Below are positions 15,033 to 23,240 of a DNA stretch of 36,212 nt, piece after piece; the first letter of the stretch is position 1, and the number at the start of each line of letters is the position of its first letter. The stretch lies in contig DEWE01000005.1 in assembly GCA_002363125.1 (NCBI GenBank), forward strand, positions 29,510 to 65,721, written 5' to 3'. The notes beneath the pieces are model-generated. The model made no database searches, had not been told where the DNA came from, and saw only the letters and a list, made by a program, of their open reading frames with translations. The translations under genes and the position numbers were made by a program. The DNA is from Candidatus Saccharibacteria bacterium UBA3218. Lineage in GTDB: Bacteria; Patescibacteriota; Saccharimonadia; Saccharimonadales; Saccharimonadaceae.

Positions 15033-16472
15033 ATGGAAATAATCACTAGGTTTGCTCCTAGCCCAACTGGCTATATTCATATAGGTAATGTGCGTTCCGC
15101 CATTTATCCATATCTTGTTGCACGCCAATCTAATGGTAAAATGATTTTACGTATCGAAGATACAGACCGAGCTCGCTTTGTTGATGGTGCCACTGAACTT
15201 ATCGAAGATACTCTAGAATGGTTAGGTATAAACTGGGATGAAGGCCCAATTGTTGGTGGTCAAAACGGCCCATACTTTCAAAGTGAACGTCAAGAGATCT
15301 ACCATAAATGGGCAAAAAAACTTATAGAATCTGGTCGAGCTTATGCTGACCCAACCACTCCAGAAGAAATCGAAGCATACCGCAAAGAATGTACCGAAAA
15401 AAAGATCCCATTTCTCTATCGTAATTTTCGCCCTAAAAATACTCCTGAATGGAAACCGGGTATTCCACTTCGTTTTAAATCAGAACCAAAAGAATATGCT
15501 TGGCACGATGAAGTTATGGGCGACATGCATTCCGGCCCAGAAGTATTAGATGATATCATATTAATCAAAAAAGATGGTTATCCTACTTATAATTTTGCAC
15601 ACATCGTAGATGATGCAGAGATGGGCGTAACTCATGTCATGCGTGGAGTAGAATATCTATCCAGTACACCAAATTATCTAGCAATCTATGAGGCCCTTAA
15701 CCTAAAGCGTCCAAAATTAGTATCTCTACCACACATTCTGGCGCCCCAAGGCAATAAAAAACTCGGCAAACGGGATGGCGCAAAATCAGTCACAGAATAT
15801 CGCGACGATGGTATCCTTGCCGAAGCAATGATGAACTATTTAGCTAGTCTTGGTTGGAATGATGGCACAGAACAAGAAATCTATACAAAAGAAGAATTAA
15901 TCAGAAAATTCTCTTTGGACCGCATTCAAACTTCTGGCGCACGCTACGATGAAACCAAACTACTATGGCTTAATGGTCAATGGATACGTAAAATCTTTAC
16001 GGAACAAGGAGCAGAAGCTTTGTATGCTCGCACAGAAAATTTCTGGCCAGAAAGTGCTAAAAGTTATTCAGATGAATATAAAATTAAAGTTTTATCCATT
16101 ATTTATGATCGTTTAAAAACTTTGTCAGATCTTCGCAATATGACTAATTATTTCTTCGAAGACCCACGCATCGATCTTGATATGATTATCAATAATAAGT
16201 TCCTTAAGAAAATCTCTGAGTCCGAAATTGAATCCTTGCTCAAGCAAACTATAGCAAAACTTACGGACATAGAAAAATGGGATGAAGATGATCTACAAAA
16301 TGCTCTAAACGAACTTCTCTTAGAAACTGGCAAAAAACCAGCCGAGCTATTCAGTCTCATCCGTATCGCAATAAGTTTCGCACCATTTTCTCCAGCACTT
16401 AACCTAACGCTAAATGTCCTCGGAAAAGAAACCTCTTTAGCGAGATTGAACTCCGTCGCACGAAGTATTTAG
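15033..16472 (+). CDS. gltX: Glutamyl-tRNA synthetase
   Basis: GluRS charges tRNA-Glu with glutamate; CPR-type bacteria usually have a non-discriminating form that also charges tRNA-Gln for GatCAB (family knowledge, not testable here). Class I signatures are clear: PSPTGYIHIGN (HIGH-type, residues 9-19) and KLGKR (KMSKS-type, 243-247). RIEDTDRAR and the anticodon-binding half (about 300-479) are present. Length 479 aa is normal. The window also carries both tRNA-Glu isoacceptors. The 3' end abuts the convergent DUF4367 gene with a 2 bp gap. Confidence 0.97.
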   Translation: MEIITRFAPSPTGYIHIGNVRSAIYPYLVARQSNGKMILRIEDTDRARFVDGATELIEDTLEWLGINWDEGPIVGGQNGPYFQSERQEIYHKWAKKLIESGRAYADPTTPEEIEAYRKECTEKKIPFLYRNFRPKNTPEWKPGIPLRFKSEPKEYAWHDEVMGDMHSGPEVLDDIILIKKDGYPTYNFAHIVDDAEMGVTHVMRGVEYLSSTPNYLAIYEALNLKRPKLVSLPHILAPQGNKKLGKRDGAKSVTEYRDDGILAEAMMNYLASLGWNDGTEQEIYTKEELIRKFSLDRIQTSGARYDETKLLWLNGQWIRKIFTEQGAEALYARTENFWPESAKSYSDEYKIKVLSIIYDRLKTLSDLRNMTNYFFEDPRIDLDMIINNKFLKKISESEIESLLKQTIAKLTDIEKWDEDDLQNALNELLLETGKKPAELFSLIRIAISFAPFSPALNLTLNVLGKETSLARLNSVARSI

Positions 16473-16474
16473 CT

Positions 16475-17335
16475 TTACAATGAGACTGCTATAGAGCGAA
16501 TTTGTTTCTTATCTAAGACCCCGCTCTTGATTTCAATTTTATATACTATACCACCATTCACCCAAGTCGCATCATTACTACCACTTACATAAATCGTTAA
16601 ACCTTGTTCACGAATTATCGAGTAATCTTCTCCATAATCTTTTTTGACGAAATTAGCTAAAAGCGCGTTTGAATCCCAGGAGGAATTCTCTTCAATCAAA
16701 GAGAAACTATCACCAGTCTCCTCATTATTGAATCCTAGGAAAATCTTACCATCCTCAGAAGTTATAGAAGACAAATTAAAACCTTTTGGTATATAGCTCG
16801 GATAAGACGCCTCTATGCCAGTCTGCATTGCCGCTACCCTCATTGAAATGTCTGGCATATTTAAATTCACGAAGTAAACAATCGCAAACACTGCGACAGC
16901 TGCGCACGAAAGCGCCAATATTATTCTCCCAAATCCAAAATGCATCTTAATATTTTTCTTAGAATCGTCGCCCATATCCTGCCCGCCAGCAACTTTAGAT
17001 GCCTCAGCCAAAGCTTTTTTTATTGCACGATCCTTTAATTCTTTTGCAGTCACCCCACTTACCTCAGGAGTCGCCGTCCTGCTCTGCATCCTAGAAATGG
17101 CTCTTGCCTGCATAGGATGTACTGTCGCAGGTCTCATTACTTGATCACCTTGAGACTTGCGTTCGGCAATTATGACTGAAGAATCAAAATGCTTTATTTT
17201 AGAACTCCTCTTAACCGGCACAGTCATATCAATACGTTTAGAAGGTTTAGTTACATATTTACGATTAAGCGTTGTAGAAGACCTAGTTTTACGATGTGCA
17301 GTGGTTGCCGTATGGCTATTGTCTGATTTTTGCAT
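16475..17335 (-). CDS. DUF4367 single-pass membrane protein
   Basis: A basic, Ser/Thr-rich cytoplasmic N-terminus of about 130 residues is followed by one transmembrane helix (about 134-156) and an external C-terminal domain with the DUF4367 pattern: YPSYIPKGF, a beta-rich middle with GDSFSLIEENSS, and IYVSGSNDATWVNGGIVYKI. DUF4367 domains occur in envelope and anti-sigma-like proteins; no sigma factor is adjacent, so a signalling role is unproven. GAGGT lies 6 nt before the ATG, one of the clearer Shine-Dalgarno sites here. Confidence 0.82.
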   Translation of the reverse strand: MQKSDNSHTATTAHRKTRSSTTLNRKYVTKPSKRIDMTVPVKRSSKIKHFDSSVIIAERKSQGDQVMRPATVHPMQARAISRMQSRTATPEVSGVTAKELKDRAIKKALAEASKVAGGQDMGDDSKKNIKMHFGFGRIILALSCAAVAVFAIVYFVNLNMPDISMRVAAMQTGIEASYPSYIPKGFNLSSITSEDGKIFLGFNNEETGDSFSLIEENSSWDSNALLANFVKKDYGEDYSIIREQGLTIYVSGSNDATWVNGGIVYKIEIKSGVLDKKQIRSIAVSL

Positions 17336-17414
17336 TTCTTACCTCGCTTATTCTTACATCCATAATACTATTTATGGTTTCAAAGTGCAAGAGCTAATTT
17401 TTAGCATTTTATGT

Positions 17415-17420
17415 TATAAT
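17415..17420 (+). promoter_or_regulatory. Extended -10 of the PEGA gene, leaderless spacing
   Basis: TGT-TATAAT ends 8 nt before the ATG at 17429. Confidence 0.6.
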
Positions 17421-17428
17421 ATCACTAT

Positions 17429-18829
17429 ATGGACCCCGACAAAATCAAGCGTCGTCAAAGCCTAAAAGTCATTTTTTCTGAAGCCATCATGGTTATTACA
17501 GTAATTATTACTGTCACTATTCTTGGTTTTCTGGTTTCGGGCTATTGGATTAACTCAAATTTTGAAATCGAACGACAAGGTCTCCTGCAAATTTCCTCTA
17601 TACCGACCGGCGCCGATGTCTATATTGATGGTGATGGTCTATCCTGGCTCCAACGTACCAATACATCGAAAGTCCTATCCAGTGGAGAACACACGGTATT
17701 ATTAACAAAAGATGGCTACGATTCTTGGAGTAAAACAATCAATATATCAGAGGGTTTATTGTATAGATTGCATTATCCACGTCTTTTCTTAAAAGAACGT
17801 ATCAAAGAAAATATATTTAATACTTCGGAGTTTACTACAGCTACATTATCACCAGACCATAATTATCTATTACTCACAAACAACACGACCGAATGGACGC
17901 TCATTAATCTCGAAGAAGAAAAACTTAATAAATCAGAGATCAACATTTCTAACCTACTTACGAATGATAATACAAACGAAAAAATGCTATTTACTGGCAA
18001 TATATTAGCAAATAACTGGGATAGCGATAGCAACCATATACTTTTTAAGTTAGAACTAAACGATAATATAGAATGGATACTCATAGACACTAAAGATCCT
18101 AAAAATAATCTTAACCTCACAAAAGAATTTGATGTAAATTTCAATGAAATTAAAATTATTGATGACAACTCGAATAATCTGCTAGCCATACGAAACGGCA
18201 ATCTTTATAAAATTAATGTGCCAAACAAAACATTATCCGACATTTTGATAGAAAATATCAATGACTTCAATTATTACAATAATGAAATAATTTTTTCTGC
18301 CACCACCACAAGCGAGGAATCCTCAGAACATTATTTGGGGCTAATGAAGTTAAGCAATAATAAAATTATTAAATTATCAGAAATATCACCTACAGCCAAA
18401 ATCACACTAAGTAAATTCTATGACGATGAATATATAACCATACTAGACAACAACATAATTTCCCTTTATAAGAAAGATGATTTTACTAAAATAGCAGATT
18501 TCGAACTATCCTTCATTCCTAATTCTATAAAAGTCGGCCACAATGGCGAGTTCATCATCGCAAATTCTGGACAAAATATAGCTACGCTCGATATGGAACC
18601 TATGGAAGTCACGGAATGGACGATAGAAGGAGAAAACTTTGGCTGGATAGACAATGATATGATTTTTACCGTTCACGATGGTGAACTTATAGTTTATGAT
18701 TATGACGGACTAAACCGTCGAGTTATTGCAAACAATATCTCTAGCCACTTCCCAGCGGCTATCACAAACGATAAATGGTTATACTATTTTAGCGACGACA
18801 ATCTAGTTCGAGAGTGGCTAATTAAATAA
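17429..18829 (+). CDS. PEGA-domain membrane-anchored protein
   Basis: A 466 aa protein with a short cytoplasmic tail, a transmembrane helix (about 16-40) and a PEGA domain (about 50-115: GLLQISSIPTGADVYIDG, then GEHTVLLTKDGYDSW). The remaining 340 residues are Asn/Ile/Asp-rich with repeated short beta-strand patterns (SPDHNYLLLTNN, NNWDSDSNHILF, GWIDNDMIFTV), suggesting a beta-propeller like TolB or WD40-type folds. It is therefore probably an external surface or envelope-binding protein. It ends next to the convergent sortase gene with no gap. Confidence 0.82.
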   Translation: MDPDKIKRRQSLKVIFSEAIMVITVIITVTILGFLVSGYWINSNFEIERQGLLQISSIPTGADVYIDGDGLSWLQRTNTSKVLSSGEHTVLLTKDGYDSWSKTINISEGLLYRLHYPRLFLKERIKENIFNTSEFTTATLSPDHNYLLLTNNTTEWTLINLEEEKLNKSEINISNLLTNDNTNEKMLFTGNILANNWDSDSNHILFKLELNDNIEWILIDTKDPKNNLNLTKEFDVNFNEIKIIDDNSNNLLAIRNGNLYKINVPNKTLSDILIENINDFNYYNNEIIFSATTTSEESSEHYLGLMKLSNNKIIKLSEISPTAKITLSKFYDDEYITILDNNIISLYKKDDFTKIADFELSFIPNSIKVGHNGEFIIANSGQNIATLDMEPMEVTEWTIEGENFGWIDNDMIFTVHDGELIVYDYDGLNRRVIANNISSHFPAAITNDKWLYYFSDDNLVREWLIK

Positions 18830-20041
18830 TTAATTACCAGTTAGCCAATTCCAAATTCCCTCAAAGAATGATGGTTCATTGGATGGCAAAGCTTCGTTTT
18901 CATTTTCGTCTACAGTTGGCAAATCCTCTGCTTCACCAGCCTTATCATAGCTTGGAGAAATCTGCTCTGCAGTCACCAATAAACGATATCTGGAAGTCCC
19001 CAGAGGCGTACATGTTACAAGTGTCAACAAAGGTTTATCAGTGTCTACCACTAGCGCCGCCACATTGGAAGGTTCTACAACCTCTTTCTTTATAACTCTA
19101 TACGTATATCTTACCGAATTATAATTTACGTAAATCAAATCACCATCCTCAAGTCTCTCTAGACCTGAAAAAATATATTTATATGGATTAGAACTATACA
19201 CGTCGCCAGCTGAATGTCCAGTGATTACTAAGTTCCCTATCTCGCCTGGATAAGCACTCGCGCCAGCAATGCGATAATGTGCCACACCATTATTCATTGC
19301 TGGCATTACATCATCAATAGTAATACCAAAATGAACCGGCACGTCAATATTAAGCTTAGGAATTATGAGTCTCGGATCCGCCGAAACTGTCTGTGTTATA
19401 GTAGGATCAATCGCTTCAATACTTTGAGCTGGCATATTCCCTGGCGACACATAAGCCATAATTGGCGCAAAGATCAACCGATTATATTGCAAAAATAATA
19501 TTAAGAGAACTACCGCTGCACCAGCCAAAATTGGGATCCAATGCCTACGGCGCCTAGATTTTTTCGCGTTCTCAGTGGCTTTCTTTCTAATAGTTTTTCT
19601 TAAACGCGTCTTTACGTCATCCTTATCGAAACTTTCGGACGTGCTTATCATATTATTTTTTTCGTTTAGAGATAATCCAGATTTTTTATCACTTTTTGAA
19701 CTAGAGCGCACCAAAGACCCCAAAATGTCTTCCTCTTCAGCTTTTTCTCTGGCGTCCTTTAGTCTCTCTTTTTCTATATAAGTTCGCGCTGCCTTGGAAT
19801 AATAATCACTATAATACTTCTGATAATAATCCTGCCATGCCGAATGATATTTTTTCCAAGATTCTGAATTTATCTTTGGAGTAATCGGCTCATCTTTCAT
19901 ATGACTATCATTGCTAGATGAATCCTTCGCAGATTTTTTTGCTGATTCCGCATAAGCCGCCAGAACTTTTTTTCTAGCGATTTGAGCAGCCGTCTGTCTT
20001 TGCAGATCTTTAAAAGATTGCCCACCGTTTTTGGAATCCAT
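18830..20041 (-). CDS. Sortase with long Tyr-rich cytoplasmic N-terminus
   Basis: Sortases are membrane transpeptidases that attach or polymerise surface proteins. The catalytic domain (about 222-360) has TGHSAG (His276), LVTCTP (Cys344) and SRYRLLV with candidate catalytic Arg351/353; the TCTPLGTSRYRLLV context resembles pilin-type and class E-like enzymes. One transmembrane helix (about 168-186) precedes it. Unusually, about 165 charged residues lie on the cytoplasmic side, including a Tyr/Trp-rich helix (about 62-90, with WQDYYQKYY). The ATG at 20041 is chosen: a longer frame to 20176 is antisense to tRNA-Leu, and TATAAT lies 6 nt before the ATG. No LPxTG substrate is seen in the window. 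Confidence 0.92.
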   Translation of the reverse strand: MDSKNGGQSFKDLQRQTAAQIARKKVLAAYAESAKKSAKDSSSNDSHMKDEPITPKINSESWKKYHSAWQDYYQKYYSDYYSKAARTYIEKERLKDAREKAEEEDILGSLVRSSSKSDKKSGLSLNEKNNMISTSESFDKDDVKTRLRKTIRKKATENAKKSRRRRHWIPILAGAAVVLLILFLQYNRLIFAPIMAYVSPGNMPAQSIEAIDPTITQTVSADPRLIIPKLNIDVPVHFGITIDDVMPAMNNGVAHYRIAGASAYPGEIGNLVITGHSAGDVYSSNPYKYIFSGLERLEDGDLIYVNYNSVRYTYRVIKKEVVEPSNVAALVVDTDKPLLTLVTCTPLGTSRYRLLVTAEQISPSYDKAGEAEDLPTVDENENEALPSNEPSFFEGIWNWLTGN

Positions 20042-20047
20042 AAGGAA

Positions 20048-20053
20048 ATTATA
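20048..20053 (-). promoter_or_regulatory. Extended -10 of the sortase gene, leaderless spacing
   Basis: TGC-TATAAT on the minus strand, ending 6 nt before the sortase ATG at 20041. Confidence 0.65.
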
Positions 20054-20088
20054 GCATAAATAGCTAAAATATGTTAAAATAAAGATAC

Positions 20089-20175
20089 GGGCGGCTGGCG
20101 GAACTGGTAGACGCGCTAGACTCAAAATCTTGTGGTAGTAATACCGTGAGGGTTCAAGTCCCTCGCCGCCCACCA
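20089..20175 (+). tRNA. tRNA-Leu(CAA)
   Basis: Class II tRNA: acceptor GGGCGGC/GCCGCCC, anticodon loop CTCAAAA (CAA), a long variable arm (GGTA/TACC type), T-arm GAGGG-TTCAAGT-CCCTC, discriminator A and encoded CCA. TGT-TAAAAT at 20075-20080. Confidence 0.97.
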
Positions 20176-20177
20176 AA

Positions 20178-20205
20178 AAAAGACCCCGTAGGGTCTCTTT
20201 TTATT
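20178..20205. terminator. Bidirectional terminator between tRNA-Leu(CAA) and metK
   Basis: AGACCC-CGTA-GGGTCT flanked by A-rich sequence on the left and CTTTTTATT on the right. It can serve both converging transcripts. Confidence 0.8.
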
Positions 20206-20210
20206 GCAAA

Positions 20211-21173
20211 TTATTTATCCCAATCAAATCCTTCGCCATAATGACCATAGCGAGCGGTAGCTTCATAAATCGGGCGTTTCAAATCTAAGTATTTAATTAT
20301 TCCACGTGGAGTAAGATCATAACCCTCAATCTGCTCTGGTTTACCGTCGATAATCACAGTTTTTTCCAAAGGTTCTGCATAGCCAATCGCATAAGCGAGG
20401 CGTACCAACACTTCATGAGCCTTTCGCTTGCGTAGATAATCCACTGCAATACGTCGAGCCATATAAGCAGCAGAACGGTCCACTTTTGATGGGTCCTTAC
20501 CAGAATAACACCCACCACCAATTGCAACTCTCGGACCATAATTATCTACAATCAACTTGCGCCCAGTAAGTCCAGTATCAGCATCAAAACCACCTTGGTT
20601 CCAATCCCCAGCTGGGTTAATATGTAACTCCAATTTACCATTCAAATTATTTTTAGTAATAAATTCACGCACCATTTTTTCTAATTCATCTTTCGATACA
20701 TTCTGAAAACTTGCCACGATCGAATCGATTGTACCATCCGGCGCAATAGTTACTTGTGTTTTTCCATCATAAGGATATTTTTCAAAAATATATTGATTAA
20801 GCCTCCTAGACAACACTACTTCTCTTGGCAAAAGTTCTGGTGTCTCATCGCAAGCATAACCAATCATAATCCCCTGATCACCAGCACCACCAGTATCCAC
20901 GCCCTGTGCGATTTCTGGCGACTGTTTCACAATTTTTGTATGAACTTCCACTCCATCACCAGCAATCCTCTTCACGATTGCTGGGATATCTACATCGGTA
21001 GTGGAGGTTATTTCACCAGTCACAAATACTACACCATGACCACCACAAACTTCGGCCGCTACGCGAGCATCCGGATCTTTTTCAAAATACGCATCCAAAA
21101 TAGCATCGCTAATTTGATCACAAAGTTTGTCTGGGTGTTTCGGAGAAACGCTCTCCGCAGTTCGATAGAACAT
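20211..21173 (-). CDS. metK: S-adenosylmethionine synthetase, short form
   Basis: MetK makes SAM from methionine and ATP. Motifs: ESVSPKHPDKLCDQISDA (usually SEGHPDK), GAGDQGIMIGYA, the ATP-binding GGGCYSGKDPSKVDRSAAYMAR, and a C-terminal GEGFDWDK. From the ATG at 21173 it is 320 aa, about 60 shorter than E. coli, with trimming in the middle and no frameshift. An in-frame ATG 60 bp upstream is rejected: it would translate through a riboswitch, and GGAAGGA sits just before 21173. Regulation by SAM through that riboswitch is strongly suggested. Confidence 0.95.
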   Translation of the reverse strand: MFYRTAESVSPKHPDKLCDQISDAILDAYFEKDPDARVAAEVCGGHGVVFVTGEITSTTDVDIPAIVKRIAGDGVEVHTKIVKQSPEIAQGVDTGGAGDQGIMIGYACDETPELLPREVVLSRRLNQYIFEKYPYDGKTQVTIAPDGTIDSIVASFQNVSKDELEKMVREFITKNNLNGKLELHINPAGDWNQGGFDADTGLTGRKLIVDNYGPRVAIGGGCYSGKDPSKVDRSAAYMARRIAVDYLRKRKAHEVLVRLAYAIGYAEPLEKTVIIDGKPEQIEGYDLTPRGIIKYLDLKRPIYEATARYGHYGEGFDWDK

Positions 21174-21262
21174 ATCTTTCCTTCCTTGGTCGGAATTACC
21201 ACCTTGCTTCTTAGTAGGTTGGCAGGAGGTCATCAGGCCGTTCCCTCACTCCTTCTTGATAT
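21172..21262 (-). promoter_or_regulatory. SAM-I-like (S-box) riboswitch containing the metK start
   Basis: On the minus strand the leader matches the S-box core in order: ATATCAAGA, GAGGGAACGGCC, TGATGA, TGCCAACC, AAGGTGGTAATTCC, and AAAGATAT. P1 is ATATC/GATAT, P2 is GGAG/CTCC and P4 is TTCC/GGAA. The P1 3' strand (21176-21172) includes the A and U of the metK AUG, and P4 and its flank include the Shine-Dalgarno GGAAGGA. SAM binding would therefore hide the start directly. Confidence 0.85.
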
Positions 21263-21280
21263 TAGATTGTTAATGCTACA

Positions 21281-21286
21281 ATTATA
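21281..21286 (-). promoter_or_regulatory. Extended -10 of metK
   Basis: TGC-TATAAT on the minus strand, placing the transcript start about 10 nt before the riboswitch P1. Confidence 0.65.
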
Positions 21287-21299
21287 GCATGTCCCGTGT

Positions 21300-21305
21300 T
21301 AAAAT
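21300..21305 (+). promoter_or_regulatory. Extended -10 of the GT4 gene, leaderless spacing
   Basis: TGT-TAAAAT ends 6 nt before the ATG at 21312; divergent from the metK promoter. Confidence 0.55.
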
Positions 21306-21311
21306 AAAAAT

Positions 21312-22544
21312 ATGAAAATTGCTTTTTTCTCAGATTGTTACCTAGATCTTACTGGGGGAATCAAAACATCCATAGACGCCCAAAAAGCTGCTCTAGAAAA
21401 AGATGGACACACTGTTTATGTATTTAGCACCGGTTTCCCGAAGTCAAAAGCAGAACTCGAAAAACTCGCAAAACAAAATATTTTTCAAGTTCCAAGCTGT
21501 AAGTTATTTTTTCTAGGCCTTACTCCAGTCTCTCGTCATCCAAAAATTATTGAGAAATGGCTACTCAAAAATCATCCCGAAATCAAAAATTTTGATATCT
21601 TTTATATTCACTACGAAAGTGGTTGTTCAATTGCTGGTCTACGTCTAGCCAAAAAATTAAAAATACCATCCATCCAGGTAATGCACGGGCGCGAAGATAT
21701 GGGAGAAGGCAACATTATTCCATTTGGATTCCGTACTATCGTCGCCATCCTATTAAATTGGTTTCACTCTTGGTATATACCACACACAACAAAAATCCAT
21801 CGCGACAACTACTTAGCAAATAATTTCGCCAAAGCCAAAATGTGGACCATAATGGTAAACCATGCCAACTATGCAGATCACGTCATTACGCCATCACATC
21901 ATTTTGCCAAAAAACTTGCCCACTATGGCGTCAAAAAAGAAATCAAAGTCTTCCCAAATGGTTTTCCAGACGCAAAATTCCCCAAAAAACCAATTGTCAA
22001 AGAATTAAAAAAAGATGAAACTTTGCGTATTATTTGGCATTCTCGTGTTTCTGCCGAAAAACGCATCATGCCGTTTCTACACGCCCTAAAAAATGTTTCA
22101 GGTAACTACCACTTAGATGTTTACGGCAACGGCGGAGATCTTTTACGCGCTAAACGTTATGCCAATTGCCATAAAATCAATGCTACCTTCCACGACAATG
22201 TCAAAATTGATGAACTCTTCAAAACTCTAGCCAAGTCTCATTTGGATATTCTAGTATCCTATAATTTTGATAATTATCCAATGACGTTAGTCGAAGCCGA
22301 AGCCTTTGGTGTACCAGTATTTATCTGCGACCCAGACATGCAAGAAATCGTTCCCAAAGGAAGTTTCATCATGAGCAACAACGAAACTCCAGAAAAGATG
22401 GTAAAATCATTAAACGATTTATTAAAACATCCCGAAAAAATCAAACAAATGTCCGAAACAATGCTAAAGAACCGCAAAGAAATTTTAATCTCCGAACGTA
22501 TAAAAATATTAGAAAGAATCTTTAATGATATAATAAAACCATGA
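21312..22544 (+). CDS. GT4-family glycosyltransferase
   Basis: A 410 aa GT-B fold enzyme. The N-terminal domain has FSDCYLDLTGGIKTS, as in diglucosyl-diacylglycerol synthases and related GT4 enzymes. The C-terminal domain has IWHSRVSAEKR and the donor-binding motif (Y)PMTLVEAEAFGVPVF with the E-x7-E spacing. An internal hydrophobic stretch (about 138-155) may associate with membrane. The CDP-alcohol phosphatidyltransferase gene starts inside its stop codon (ATGA), suggesting joint work on a glycolipid or lipid-linked polymer; the sugar and acceptor are not readable. Confidence 0.88.
   Translation: MKIAFFSDCYLDLTGGIKTSIDAQKAALEKDGHTVYVFSTGFPKSKAELEKLAKQNIFQVPSCKLFFLGLTPVSRHPKIIEKWLLKNHPEIKNFDIFYIHYESGCSIAGLRLAKKLKIPSIQVMHGREDMGEGNIIPFGFRTIVAILLNWFHSWYIPHTTKIHRDNYLANNFAKAKMWTIMVNHANYADHVITPSHHFAKKLAHYGVKKEIKVFPNGFPDAKFPKKPIVKELKKDETLRIIWHSRVSAEKRIMPFLHALKNVSGNYHLDVYGNGGDLLRAKRYANCHKINATFHDNVKIDELFKTLAKSHLDILVSYNFDNYPMTLVEAEAFGVPVFICDPDMQEIVPKGSFIMSNNETPEKMVKSLNDLLKHPEKIKQMSETMLKNRKEILISERIKILERIFNDIIKP
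22529..22534 (+). promoter_or_regulatory. Internal extended -10 of the CDP-alcohol transferase
   Basis: TGA-TATAAT inside the 3' end of the GT4 gene, ending 6 nt before the downstream ATG. The second gene may be both coupled and separately transcribed. Confidence 0.5.
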
Positions 22545-23191
22545 AATATTTAGCAGATTTACTTACATTATCAAGGTTTATACTAGCACTCGCCATTTTT
22601 TATTGTTGTATAATACATAGCGGTTCAGCCGAAGCGGTCTTCCTGATGTTTTTTGCAGCAGTTCTCACTGATGCTTTCGACGGCACTTGTGCCAAAAAAT
22701 GGCCATTCCCAAAAAACAAAACTCCGAAATACCGCAAATATGCTGCGCTCTACGACATGGTTTCAGACGTCCTTCTCGCAGCTGTCCAGGTTCTTTTCGT
22801 CACCATCCGCATCAACTGGATTATTGGCCTAATTGTCATTCTCTACTATACCGTCATTTGTGGCTCAATCGAACTTATCGTTTACGGCAAATTTTTCGGC
22901 CATCCAGACAACTGCACTATCAACTCTCTAGCCAGAAAAAATTTTCCGCTCGCAAAGAAAATTATTTTAGCCAGACGGTACGGCTATACTTTATGTCTTG
23001 GCATTTTAAATGCAGTTACTCTTTTTGCTACTAATTGGCCAAATCCAGTTAAATGTATTGGTTTTACGGTCGGATGTTTAACTTTTGTTTTTGCTTGGTT
23101 CTTCCTCCGTCAACGTCGCAAAAATATTTCCCGTGACGCCATAGATATCGAAAAAGAATTAACCGCAAAATCCAAAAAAACCAAAAAATAA
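22541..23191 (+). CDS. CDP-alcohol phosphatidyltransferase family protein, divergent motif
   Basis: Family members join a CDP-activated alcohol or lipid to an alcohol such as glycerol phosphate or inositol phosphate, at the membrane. The signature DxxDGxxAR(x8)GxxxDxxxD is recognisable but altered: D44, D47-G48 and A51 are present, Arg is Lys52, the spacer is about 7 residues longer, Gly is Ala68, and D72 and D76 are present. About five hydrophobic segments and a Lys-rich tail complete the 216 aa. All four aspartates remain, so activity is plausible. Confidence 0.82.
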   Translation: MKYLADLLTLSRFILALAIFYCCIIHSGSAEAVFLMFFAAVLTDAFDGTCAKKWPFPKNKTPKYRKYAALYDMVSDVLLAAVQVLFVTIRINWIIGLIVILYYTVICGSIELIVYGKFFGHPDNCTINSLARKNFPLAKKIILARRYGYTLCLGILNAVTLFATNWPNPVKCIGFTVGCLTFVFAWFFLRQRRKNISRDAIDIEKELTAKSKKTKK

Positions 23192-23200
23192 ATCAAAAGA

Positions 23201-23227
23201 AAAAACGGGACCAAGTCCCGATTTTTT
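23201..23227. terminator. Bidirectional terminator
   Basis: CGGGAC-CAA-GTCCCG with A-run on the left and ATTTTTT on the right, between two converging genes. Confidence 0.85.
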
Positions 23228-23240
23228 CAAGCTGCATTCT

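Noticed and set aside
20042..20176. N-terminal extension of the sortase frame
   Set aside because: It is the antisense translation of tRNA-Leu(CAA) (with GGEGLEPS and LPVPPAAR, a known artefact), and the sortase -10 lies inside it.
21174..21233. 20-residue N-terminal extension of MetK
   Set aside because: The DNA is the SAM riboswitch core, and the ATG at 21173 has the Shine-Dalgarno and begins the conserved protein.
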